Assembly: GCF_905163445.1 (NCBI RefSeq)
Contig: NC_053202.1
Span: 4,836,001-4,900,000, forward strand
Direction of reading: 5' to 3'
Source: Pararge aegeria
Lineage: Eukaryota; Arthropoda; Insecta; Lepidoptera; Nymphalidae
Length of the DNA stretch: 64,000 bases
A program made the translations under genes and the position numbers. The notes under the pieces are model-generated. The model made no database searches and had not been told where the DNA came from. It saw nothing but the letters and a program-made list of their open reading frames with translations. Of this stretch, positions 12,101 through 21,400 are shown piece after piece. The stretch's first letter is position 1. Every line of letters starts with the position of its first letter.

Positions 12101-14961
12101 TACTTAACCGATCCTCATGAAACTTTGTACACATATTCGTGGAAGTAATATAGGATACTTTTTATCCCGACATTAAGCTCGGTTCCTTTGGGAGAGGGGA
12201 TGAGTGTTTGACGATTTTACACCATAACTCCGACAAATTTTAACCGATTTAAATAATTATTTATGTACGATAGAGGTTTTAATATGCGGCTTAGCGATAC
12301 TGAATACTTTGAATTTTTTTTAATCTACAACTACATTTAATGCCACATCAAAAAACAAAATCAAACGCAGTCGAAGTCGCGGACAACAGCTAGTAAAAAA
12401 TAAGTGTTTGAGGCGAGTTAGAAGTTTTGTTTTACCTGGGAAAACATCATCATGCTCCTCAGGTTCTTGTTTGAGTGCCAAAGTTCCGGTTGCCAGTAGA
12501 GTTGTCAATGCTTCAGGCTCTTTTGTTTCCTGCTTTGGTTTCTTACGTTGGTATGGAGATACATCTACAGGTAAAGAATAAGATTGATTACTAAAACAAC
12601 CTGTGAATGAGGTCTAACTCAAACAATTGGTCTTTCTCAACATTAACAAATTTTCTCAATGGTTCATCAATGGTATTAAAATGGTCATGAACTTATTATT
12701 TTAAAATATTAAAAATTCATTAGTCTCACTGAAACTTGAGAACCGCTTGACCGATTTTACTACTTTAGGTATTGAAATAATCATAGAAGTGTAATGAAGG
12801 TTCGTGAAAAAAAAATCATCTAAACAGCTTGACTAATTTTTATGGAATTTTGTATATACAAAACTTTTAAATTATAAATTAAATCATTTTTCTTTCAGAA
12901 CTTTTTGTTTGTTGTTGTTGTTTATTGTTTATTGTTATTAGGTACACAAAACAGGTAATAACTAAAAACAGATCAAAATATAAGTAATAACAAGTTTTGT
13001 TCTAAGCTACAACCCAAAGTATGTGCACACAACTTGGAATTAAAGTAAACAGAAAGTAAAGATAAAATTAAAGTTGAAACAAAAAAGAAACACTTTTCCC
13101 TAAAGATTATGTGGAATAGTGCTTAATAATTTTTATGTTTTAGCTTAGTGCTTTTTCAAAAGTTGAGATAGAAATACAGAGACTTTAAGTGCCAGATCCA
13201 TTATGTGGCAGAGAGAGAAGCTCTGAGCTGATTCTGAGACTTGAAACTACATCAATGCTCACCTTTACTACTCTTACAGTTACTGCCGTACTGTCCTTGC
13301 ATAATTAATGGGAATGTGTTTGAACTTACAACAGTTCTCACACAGCCTTTTAGTTTATTATACAGTTTTTGCTTCTATGTTGTATTATGAAAATTAAGCT
13401 TAATTTGCTATACTCCACGAACAGCAGCTTATATGTTGCATAAACTAAGTACATAGCCATGTTTGGTAAGTTCATTTATAAAGTTGTAACATATATTATA
13501 AACATGAACATACCAATCTGCCCCTGTTCATTAGGATACTTCCTAGGTCGCCCCCTCTTCCTTTGGCCTGGTGCTTTAGTAACCACTGTACTCGAGGGAG
13601 TTTTAATAATTGTCCGTGTCCATTTAGCTTGCGGATCGTGCTCAACTGGCAACTCATATTGCAATAGGAGTCCATTTTCCTGCTTGATTGTAATTGTCTC
13701 AGTTTCGTTTGATTCTGAAATTCAAGTGCCTTTGATTTTGAAACAACATCACCCTATTACATCAATACCCCAGAAGTTTTAAGGAAACAGGTGGTTAGTA
13801 ACTTCATTCCATTTAGCAGTTGACAGTATTTATTATACCTCTAATGTTCTAAACGTTTACCATAAAATTGGGAGAATGGGAAAAGTTTGTGATCTAGCGA
13901 CATTCTGCGGGTGTGAACATGTACAGATCTCTGTCTGTTGTATAGCACTAAACTTAAACAAATCATCAACAATGCATACTAATATTATAACTGTGAAAAA
14001 TTTACATTTTTTTTTGTTTGTTACTTATGCTTTGCTCAACCACTGCACCAATCTTACAGAAATTTGGCACAGAGATATGGAATGCGGGTACCCGAGTACA
14101 TTTCTATCCTTAATATACAGTTCCTACTCTATTAATAATAACATTAGATATTGTTATATATGCATATTGAGATTTTCTTAACCTTTAAACAAATCTTAGC
14201 GTAATGTAGTACGGACAAACATACAGTAGGTAGAACACATTTAAATTTAAGAAACTTCTAGAAAGTGTTTTATTGGTATGGCTACTAAATGTAGTAAGCC
14301 CCAAGTATTCAATATTTTTGTTTTACTCTGTCCACTCATTAATGTACCAAAATGAAGAAGTAAAATAATCTCAAGGAAAAATTCTTAGTTTTAACCTAAC
14401 AACAAATTGATACCAAATTTTAACAGTAGACTATTTAGAAGGTGCAATTTTTTGTCTAAGTCTAGATAAAACTGAGGAGTTACCTTCGCCTTTATTCACA
14501 GAAACAGCCTGTGAAGTATTCCAAAATTCTTCGAGACACTCTTTTAAAGTTTCGTTCGAGGATAGACACTGTTTTCTGAACTGGCAGGCGTATGTAAGAC
14601 GGTCCACGCAATTTAAACATATCAGCGTCGGTAACGAATCATTTTTGGACACCTTTAATGAAAACGAATAAATTAAGTGATTGGTGAATTATATTATTTG
14701 GGCTTGCGATATCGAAAATTCTCTGGGATGTCAGCAAAAAATTCACAAATTTACAATAAATAAAACAATATAGCAACATTATAGTTGGAAAAAATATAGG
14801 GTGGCCATCGCAACCATTTTGCAGTGGTAATTTTTCCGTACCTCCACGCCACAACAGTAGGTGTACTTGTCGCCGAGCTGTTCATTATTTTCGTCCCAAT
14901 CAAATAGTGAAACCATGTCGCCTGTTTCCAGACAAACGCGACACGTTAATTGCCAATCCAT
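25..14961 (-). CDS. ZAD / AT-hook / C2H2 zinc-finger transcription factor (multi-exon, continues past left edge)
   Basis: Probable nuclear DNA-binding regulator. Exons in transcript order: 14842-14961, 14484-14652, 13514-13714, 12436-12564, 6088-6170, 5194-5390, 4541-4636, then either 2369-2585 (terminal) or 25-159 (continues off-window). Phases agree at every junction; the isoform ending at 2369 totals 403 residues. Exons 1-2 encode the ZAD domain: CRVC near residue 7 and CLNC in exon 2, the two cysteine pairs that bind zinc and mediate dimerisation in insect ZAD proteins. Residues 97-234 are acidic with an AT-hook (RKRGRPRK, about 148-155) and two SUMO-type motifs (IKQE, LKQE). Exon 6 starts with a second AT-hook (KKRGRPRK). 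C2H2 fingers begin in exon 7 (CETC...HIRRH). The start is the ATG opening the ZAD. The intron between 12436 and 6170 carries a full LINE on the opposite strand. Exons are by eye; no orthologue name is assigned. Confidence 0.85.
413..799. mobile_element. MITE family with TATACAACGTGT inverted termini, copy 1
   Basis: Ends TATACAACGTGT and its inverse (ACACGTTGCATATA). The interior includes a segment rich in ACGCGACGCGTACC and a conserved stretch after 640. Other copies: 24774-25210, 50060-50470 and a broken one from 42281. No ORF of note; non-autonomous DNA transposon inferred from the termini and repetition. It lies in an intron region of the ZAD gene. Confidence 0.6.
1393..1895. repeat. Three copies of a 25-bp ACTAGTTGATGCAAGACTCC-type motif
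   Basis: Near-identical copies begin at about 1396, 1798 and 1869. Each has ACTAG at both ends, so the unit is partly palindromic. Copies 2 and 3 also share about 45 bp of downstream sequence (a 73-bp tandem step). No recognised family. The rest of 800-2300 shows nothing supportable. Confidence 0.5.
2328..2333 (-). terminator. Poly(A) signal AATAAA behind zinc-finger exon A
   Basis: AATAAA on the minus strand lies 35 bases beyond the TAA at 2369-2371. This is a normal distance for a 3' UTR cleavage signal and supports exon A as a terminal coding exon. AT-rich sequence produces chance matches, so this is support rather than proof. Confidence 0.5.
2369..2585 (-). CDS. Zinc-finger exon A of the ZAD gene, probable alternative terminal exon
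   Basis: Acceptor TTTTTCGCAG lies directly before base 2585. It joins to the 4541-4636 exon at FVC|SVCDYSC, giving a finger ending HMMRH, then TGVRPYKC and a finger CRVCDRRF...KHERRVH. The final histidine is supplied by reading on past the point where exon B is spliced (2451), followed by about 23 residues and a TAA at 2369. An AATAAA follows at 2328-2333. At 2451 there is also AG|GCGAGT, a possible but poor GC donor. With this exon the protein is 403 residues and the total coding length is an exact multiple of three. Confidence 0.75.
3148..3575. mobile_element. MITE-like element with 17-bp inverted ends
   Basis: ACATAGGTGCGGGTGAT at 3148-3164 is matched by its inverse, with one mismatch, at 3559-3575. 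The interior is AT-rich with no ORF. A non-autonomous DNA element is inferred; I did not find a second copy in the window. Confidence 0.45.
3805..3880 (+). repeat. Unclassified repeat shared with 53590-53672 (inverted)
   Basis: A block containing GATCGAACACGAGCGGTCA and ending CTCACACAAGGAAAC recurs on the opposite strand at 53590-53672 with scattered mismatches. No coding potential seen; family unknown. Confidence 0.45.
4309..4460 (-). mobile_element. Helitron-like fragment (GCGGACCCCAGCGCCATCTG family)
   Basis: Homologous to 16806-16950 (where the end reads CTAG) and, in the other orientation, 57545-57732. All share the block around TCCAGCCGTTTAGGAGGAGT and end in CA-rich sequence. Assigned to short Helitrons because the better copy ends in CTAG next to a T; no coding capacity. 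Confidence 0.5.
4541..4636 (-). CDS. First C2H2 finger exon of the ZAD gene
   Basis: Acceptor CTGTTACAG lies before 4636 and donor GTATGT after 4541. It encodes HVCETCGASF...QAHIRRH, a linker LGIKP, and the first cysteine of the next finger (FVC). Its 3' phase fits exon A and exon B equally well, making it the branch point for the alternative finger exons. Confidence 0.8.
4735..5050. repeat. Probable LINE 3'-region remnant
   Basis: The block ending in TTAAGCCGTCGG ... GGAGCAGCGTGGTGGG resembles 3' untranslated regions of lepidopteran LINEs known to me. No intact ORF; orientation and clade not settled. Confidence 0.3.
5645..5862 (-). mobile_element. tRNA-derived SINE family 1, degraded copy
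   Basis: The minus-strand head is GACGGCCGATTGGCGCAG, with the body carrying CGCCATCTA and the CACCCAGACACTG block. The tRNA-like A-box region is recognisable; the B box is deleted. It lies in an intron of the ZAD gene. Confidence 0.7.
6805..8292 (+). CDS. LINE ORF1, gag-like RNA-binding protein
   Basis: An uninterrupted 495-codon frame. The middle part (roughly residues 165-360) is a conserved globular region with EHWRVLNERV and a conserved FRVNIGFRKIVF end, resembling the DUF4780 type of ORF1 domain known from LOA-like elements. The flanks are low complexity: the N-terminus has repeated SAPTG motifs and the C-terminus is rich in Gly, Ala, Pro and Ser, ending in basic residues (VVKRAK). I see no CCHC knuckles. 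The true start may be the methionine at 6862 (MDTNMSNF) instead of 6805, as the first 19 residues look like leader. Its TAA abuts the ORF2 ATG. It probably coats the element's RNA. Confidence 0.85.
   Translation: MRGSGALRHFISLATRGTCMDTNMSNFLPSTSGGLDQEQRSKTDSAPTGIFQELGTPSDSAPTGAPSALDRDAMMEDGGHTTSAQPSSKPAQPDNIYSNPAFRRLSGAGKKRMWRLLKGGLELNEAILQAGKPCSTQPDGQRSNLKRGRPEDNSPKEKPSKAPKLSTTPVRRGTNPTLSYRDIAGATRVGIRNVVPMTDAQMSSVRAALVTFLNTKGRCMDNRGAGPSFLGFTHKAGWILVTCENQRSKDWLVSEVPNCKPWPEANLSIMEDSELPKPWIATTLIPATDASSVSEALDTIRYQNEGLYPEHWRVLNERVDGAGIIAAISLDEISVETLRARDFRVNIGFRKIVFRVRGANTGSASGAAAEVHTNPATAAPGSTGLGVGSAGLSTSPAPPAPGPSGLGGRSAGNQGRAVPGTSGRGGRAAGRKTGSSYNPVSGGLAGSHTGQNTSAAGRRGKAGKGPKGAHSGRGHAPSPTGGGSGGPAPVVKRAK
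8293..11924 (+). pseudogene. LINE ORF2: endonuclease / reverse transcriptase / RNase H, one frameshift
   Basis: Starts at the ATG abutting ORF1's stop. The endonuclease starts in frame (QANLHH, QEPWV), shifts frame at about 8590-8606, and continues in the frame used from 8607 on (YLPGEV, GCDANAHHDAWGSS, SDH near 8937). The rest is open to the TAG at 11922. Reverse transcriptase motifs: FRPISL, FLDIEGAFDNT, GCPQGGVLSPLLW, and the catalytic YADD at 10296-10307. RNase H: WYTDGSKSG near 11091, an HSDSQAAL block and VPGHKGIIGNEMADELAK. A C-terminal CCHC-type cluster (CRLCKE ... HLICSCP) follows. One single-base indel separates it from an intact ORF2, next to a run of six G, so either a recent mutation or a sequencing error is possible. 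Confidence 0.9.
12044..12393 (+). mobile_element. Non-autonomous Helitron
   Basis: The 5' end is CCTACTAATATTATAAATG and the 3' end is GAAGTCGCGGACAACAGCTAG followed by T. This is the paired terminus of short lepidopteran Helitrons, ending CTAG. It begins 15 bp after the LINE's target duplication. No coding capacity. Related copies lie at 19804-20543, 31637-32091 and 45009-45343. Confidence 0.7.
12900..13130. repeat. Interspersed repeat of about 220 bp, copy 1
   Basis: Starts near TTTATTGTTATTAGGTACAC and ends near GTGGAATAGTGCTTAATAAT. Nearly the same block is at 19195-19430 and 43745-43960. No ORF and no clear termini; class unknown. It is in a ZAD-gene intron. Confidence 0.6.
13388..13428. 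repeat. Fragment of the foldback element found at 26588-26902
   Basis: The sequence around AATTAAGCTTAATTTGCTAT through the AGCAG motif matches the terminus of the 315-bp foldback MITE. Only one arm end is present. Confidence 0.5.
13782..13918. repeat. Unclassified repeat shared with 48790-48921
   Basis: Contains CAGTTGACAGTA, ATGTTCTAAACGTTTACCAT and ATTCTGCGGGTGTGAA. The same order of blocks recurs at 48790-48921. It sits just upstream of the ZAD-gene exon 13514-13714 in the transcript. Class unknown. Confidence 0.5.
13970..14110 (+). mobile_element. Helitron 5' fragment
   Basis: Begins ATACTAATATTATAACTG with the following TTTGTTTGTTA and TTGGCACAGA block of this Helitron family. The 3' CTAG end is missing. 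Confidence 0.4.
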
Positions 14962-15460
14962 TTTTCATAATAAATCAGTGTGTAATTGGCAAAATAAAAT
15001 ATTGCTTCAACAAAATTCCCTAAATTGTAACCGGAACTTTAAATGACATGATGACGGCTGCCGAGTGCCAACATGACAGATATAATAAAAATGGGTCGAT
15101 ATCGTTCCTTTACACGCACAAAAATAGAGCTGTAGATCAAACTTATCTAAAAATTATTAAGTTAGTATATTATTTAAAACCATAGTTTTACAATCATAAA
15201 ATAAGATATGCCAAGTAATTACATCTTTTATAGTTTTTTTACTAAATAAATCAGAACTAACAGAATTAGTGCTAATCAATATCCAGTCCACCTACGTAGA
15301 ATGAAGTAGCAGAGTCATTATAAGTGTACCAATCGTATTGCACATCCGCCCCTCCCCTCTGAGCAGTGTTAAACGTCAAATTTCATACAAATTACAATAA
15401 CAATAAACACAATGAAAATTTATGCAAAATAAAGTAAATGTAAAATAAAATTCAATAAAA
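14962..15460. promoter_or_regulatory. Bidirectional promoter interval between the ZAD gene and INPP5F
   Basis: Only 499 bp separate the two ATGs, which face away from each other. No interspersed repeat is recognisable here, unlike almost everywhere else in the window. It holds a palindromic TCGATATCG near 15095, related to but not identical with the insect DRE core. No TATA box can be assigned confidently in this AT-rich sequence. A shared promoter is inferred from geometry alone. Confidence 0.6.
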
Positions 15461-18400
15461 ATGGAACTATTTCGGTCTGAATCTTATTATATATTCGTCA
15501 GGAACGAGTCAAGCCTTTGGTGGAACCGTATAACTGGAGCATTTTCAGTTCGCTCAGGTGAGTATTTAAATTATCTATTTCCTCAAATTTTGTGGTCTTG
15601 AACTACTTACAAACCTTATTATCCATTTATTAATTTGGTTTTGTATGAAATGTTTAATATGCAAATCAAATTAAATATTCTTTAAGCATGGGACCTCTCG
15701 GATATCGAAGATATAGAGTGCTTGGGGATAACAGAAGGCATAATAGGAAAAGTAGAGCACTCGAATATATACGAACCGCGATTGATAATAATAAAGGAGA
15801 GTGTGCCCATTGGTCAAATATATTTCCACCACACAATATATAAAATAAAGTCTATATGCTTCCTGAACATGGGAGCGACAAATCAGGAGGTAGATTTATG
15901 CGCATGTACGAAGCACGGCTCTTCGACTATACTGGCTAACAGAGGGGGCGGTAAAAAAATGGGTGCTAGACTATTTGAAAATTCAGCATTTCTGAACAAG
16001 ACTGTTGGAGCAGTGAAAAATGTCAGCAACACAATCAAAACTACAACTCAGCAGGCTGCCACTCAGGTAATATTGTTGTTACAAATAGTTTAAGTTCTCC
16101 AAGATACACACAAAAAAATATATATTACAACAATACTCACATCGCCATCTAGCCCTAAAGTAAGCTTGTTTTATGGGTGCTAAGATGACTGATGAATATT
16201 TTTTTATGAATAATATACATATTATGTACTTATCAAATACATATAAATACCCAGTCACTAAAAAACATTCCTGTTCATCAGACAAACATTTTCCAGTTGT
16301 GGGAACCAATCCCATTGCCTTAGAGTCATGGTTGCTGGACACTACGCCAATCGGCCGGCAAATAAAAATAAAGATCCTAAAAATTAAAGAGTCTATGAGG
16401 CATTGTGTTAAATTATGTAACAAATCTGTGACGCCAAGGGCCAAAATTTATTATTACTACACCTACACACATCATACTAGAACACTAATGCATAGAAAAC
16501 GACTGTCACACACACACAAGTTGCTACCATCTTAGATTGCAATGTCATCTGGTGGTAACAATATGTTATATTACAGTCAATTACTTAGGTTTACTTAGGT
16601 AGGTTTACTAGTAGTGAAATAAAAAAAAAATGTTGATAATGTTATGAGATACAACAATCCCACTAGACAGACTTTTTAAAGAAACAAAGGCACTTGAAAT
16701 AATTTTGATGACTGATAACAATGTAGATGCTTACAAAAAGTTGATTTAAAATTATGAAGGAATTCCAAAGACAATTTTATAGAAGTTATAAAGAATTATA
16801 TAATACTAGCGGACCCCAGCGCCATCTGTCGGGCTGATTTGTGAATCGAAACTATCCAGGGTGCCACCCAAACCCATTCCAAATAATTCATTTAAATCGG
16901 TCCAGCCGTTTAGGAGGAGTTCAGTGACATACACACACACACAAGATATAATAAATATCATATCTGTATAATACCTACCATATTTTGAATCATCTGTATT
17001 GATATGTATCTAAAATATTAATTGGTGTATTTATAATAAAGAAAGCTGTATATAATGATTGGGATATTTGGTTGTGTGGCAACACAAAAATTTGGATTTA
17101 CATATTGTTGGTTTTTAGTTGGTCATATAACTTGTGCTTAGAAGAACTCTGCACTGTGACTCGTGCAATAAATGTGAGTGAAACAGCATGTACAAGCAAG
17201 AGCGATAGATAGATCGAATCAGAGTTCCATGTCAGAATACCAATCAGTTAATAGTAATAAGTCATTTTAATTCATGTTTAAGTTGTTTAATGTTACATTA
17301 AAACTTTTTCGTCTTAATGTATTCATCTTAAACCTTTAAAACTGCCTACACAGGTAAAACAAACTGTCAAGAAACAAAGAGACCCGAAATTAGCAGAACG
17401 TTTTGAAAAACGACTCACTGATGAACTCCACAAGATATTTGACGACTCTGACAGTTTTTATTATTCACGAACACTTGACCTTACAAACAGTTTACAAAGA
17501 CAATATGAAATTGAGAAGGTTCTAGAAACAGAGGAGGGTAATGGGAAGCCAATAACGGATATTACTAGATGGTGGAAGTATGCTGACGATAGGTTCTTCT
17601 GGAATAAACATATGCTGAAGGATATCATTGCTTTGGAGGTATAAATTTAGTTATAGTTTTTACCTATGATCTAAAACTAGAATTCAAAGTTCTCTTATGT
17701 CTTTTGAAGTTAACGAATTAATTAATTAATCAAACCACTATGTTGCTGAGGGATTTAAAATGGTTGAAATTTAGGAATTGGTGTCCTTTGTGCTATGGAA
17801 CTTAGACTTCAAGCCACTGGCACTTGTATATTATCACTAACATGTGATCTTAATATTTAGAAACCCTCCAACCAGAATGTAGTCCAGTGGGTGGGAGCTT
17901 GACTTCACATTCGGGGGGCCGAGTTCGAATCCCAGCACCTCTAACTTTTCTAATTTAAGTTACGTGCGTTTTTAGTAATTTAAATATCACTTGCTTCAAC
18001 GGTGAAGGAAATCATCGCGAGGAAACCTGCATGCCTGAGAGTTCTACATAATGTTCTCAAAGGTGTGTGGAGTCCATGAATCCGCACTGGGCCAGTGTGG
18101 TGGACTACGGTCTTAACCTCTTCTCATTGTGGGAGGAGACCCGTGCCCTGTAGTTGGCCGGTAATGGGTTGATATGATGATGATGATAAAACAGAATGTG
18201 AACATCGTTGTGTGGTCAATGCTTTAATTCCCGCTCCTATGAAAGAGAAGGCCAGATCGCATTAATGAGACATTGATGGGCTGGGGATGACGTTTCTTTC
18301 TCTGAATATAAAACAAAGTTATATCGATATTACCCAATGGTAAACAGACTTTGAGAAGCGGTGATAGCCTAGTGGTTAGAGCTTATGCCTCCCTTTCGAG

Positions 18401-21400
18401 GGGACCGAGTTCGATCCCCGGCACGCATCTCTAACTCTCCGGGTTTCTGTGCGTTTTTGATTAAGCAAATAAAATTTCACTTTCTTAAACGGTAATGGAA
18501 AGACCGCGTGAGGAAGCCTGAGATTTCTCCACAACGTTCTCAGAGGTGTGCATGCAGAGTCTACAAATCTGCACTTTACCATCACGGTGGACTGTTTCCT
18601 ATAATTGGCCGGTAAAGGATGGATGAACAGACTAACAAACACATTCTATAACCAAAGTATTACAACATTCCAAATTATGACGAAATCTTTTCAAGAAACA
18701 AAGGCACTTGAAATAAAGATTTGAGTCTCAAACTTTGATTTCAGCAGGCATCGTCTTATCCTTCCAAGCACTGTATCATCAATGGAATTATACAAATGTG
18801 GAATGCCTTGCCTGAAAATGTACCTAGTGAGCGCAGTATCACTGAATCAGTTTAAGAATAGACTGGATAAACATAAAAAAGACAAAGAGCACAATAAATT
18901 ATATAGACGCATCAGCGAAAGCTGCTTATAAAAAATAGTCTATTATACGAAAAAAAAAATTAAATTTTTAACTTTAGACCAACATTTTCATAACTTTCAT
19001 CAAAGCTACGAAGCGTTATATTTTATGCATAAAAGTACAACTCACAAGAATTCAGTTGCAAAAAAAAAGTTTAAAAAAGTATTTGCTCTATTTTAGAATT
19101 TTTTTAAGATAATCATGTCGAAATTCCTCAAAAAATCGAAAATAAAATCATAACTCCAAAATTATAAAAAAATCGCGAACATACATAGGGTTGATTCGGG
19201 TTTATTGTTTATTGTTATTAGGTACACAAAACAGGTAATAACTAAAAGTAGATCTAAATATAAGTAATAACAAGTTTTGTTCTAAGCTACAACCCAAAGT
19301 ATGTTTACAACTTGGAATTAAATTAAACAGAAAGTAAAGATAAAATTAAAGTTGAAACAAAAAAGAAACACTTAAATAATAATATATATATTATTTCCCT
19401 AAAGATTATGTGGAATAGTGCTTAATAATTTGATTTTTAAAAATATTTATCCTTTTGTTAAAAATATCAATATTATGATTTATCATTATAAAGGCCCACA
19501 ACATACCGGACCTAAATTTTTTTATATGACGTCAATTGACCTGGCCATTGATTGGGTGAAAATAAATTACCCAATATTTTATTTTCCCAGAGTCCGGATT
19601 GCGATCAATGGGTACTACCCATCATCCAAGGTTATGTTCACCTCTCACAAATAGCTGTTGAGCCACCCGATGCAAATCCATTAAACACAGAATCCCTGTC
19701 GTGCTCCAGTACGTGTGATGAAACATTTACGTTGGGACTTGTTTCAAGACGATCCAGATATCAAGCTGGGACTAGGTGAGTCCATGCACCTATAAATTTA
19801 TTACTAGCTATTGCCCGCGACATCGTCCAATTTCGTCGAAATTGATATGTCATGTTATTTAAAGAAATCTCAGGATCACACAAACTTCCAAGTCAAACCC
19901 CAGTTTTAACCTTTAAAATTCATTTTTCTATCTTGTGAGAGATGAAAGCGGAGCCGGATCCTTCCAAGCAACCTTGTCATTAAGAAATTCATCAATTGTA
20001 TAATAACCTCGCTGTAATAAATGTGTTTTAACACATTCTTTAAACTTATGCATTGGTAGGTCCAAAATTACCTATAAAAGCGTATACTCAGTCCCACAAA
20101 TGACTTCTGCACCTTTCGCAGACGATATGCAGAAGAGACTTGGATAAAATATTTTCTGAACTGATATCTATGCTTTAAAATAAACCTATTATGTGAATTA
20201 ACGGTTTGTAGACTTTAAAATAAAATAAATCAGTAAAAACTTTCGTCCTCTTTTTAGTTAAATGAAAAGAGGACGAAAGTTTTTGTTGAATTTTTACAAA
20301 ACTTCGACAGTCTTATCTGATCAAAAGCTTTAAATATATATCAAGAAACTAGCTTTAAAGATGACGTAACTTCCGGGCAAACGTTAATTCCCTATTTCAA
20401 CCCATTACAGACCCTTTTCGCCCTAAGAAGGAGCCGATGTCCTTTTCCTTGTATCTGTACCAAATTTCATTGAAATCAGTCCATCAGTTAAGATTGCGTA
20501 ACACGGACAGAGTTACTTTCGCATTCATAATGTTAGTAAGGATGAAGCAGTATGACCTTACTTTGCGAATACATTCATTTACAAATTCATTCAAGGGCAA
20601 TTGTATATTATTTTATAACAAATTACCAAATGCAATCTTTGAGTTGTCTCTCAATAAGTTAAAAGTTTATATAAAACGTAAGCTTACAGAAAAATCCTAT
20701 TATAATATTAAGGATTATTTAAACGATAAAAAAGCTTGGGTGTGAATTGCTCTAGCTTCATAGCCTAATTTAAATTTACTGGAAGATGGTGATAACAAAA
20801 AAATAAATTTACCCGGCTAAGTTTGTTGTGGGCTCTTCTTAGACCAGGGCGCGTTTGGAACCCTCGTAGCTTTAGATTTAAGTTGGCGAACGAAGTTATC
20901 ACCATCCCGTTACAATTATGTAAACAAATATGTATGTACGCTTCATAAATGCCTGTGATAGGCCTACATGAATAAAGAAATTTTGAATTTGAATTTGAAT
21001 TTTGAATAAACATTCAACGATCTCCTGTCTTTGTTTTATTTTTTCGCAAATGAATTAATAAACGTGGTACAAAGCACTTGCGGAATTATATTTTCACTCA
21101 TCCCTATTGGCCTCGCCTTTGGCTTGGGACTCTACTTCCACAAACCGACTCGTGTATGAAAATGTACAATTTTAACATTATTATTTGTTTGTATTATCAT
21201 ATTCATTTTGAAGACCACAATGGCGCAACGGTAAGCGCTGTGAATTTAATTAGGAGGTCACGAGTTCGTTTCCCGGCAGGAGCCATTTGGGAATTTATAA
21301 TTTCTGAATTTTCTCTAGCCTGATCTTGGCTACCGACAAAGATGCGCTGCTTAGCGATTTAGTGTTCCGGTGGGATGTCGCGTACAAACGTATTAGGGGT

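Noticed and set aside
15722..16093. Separate 123-codon gene
   Set aside because: It is exon 2 of INPP5F plus read-through into the intron; phase and SAC-family similarity fit the spliced form.
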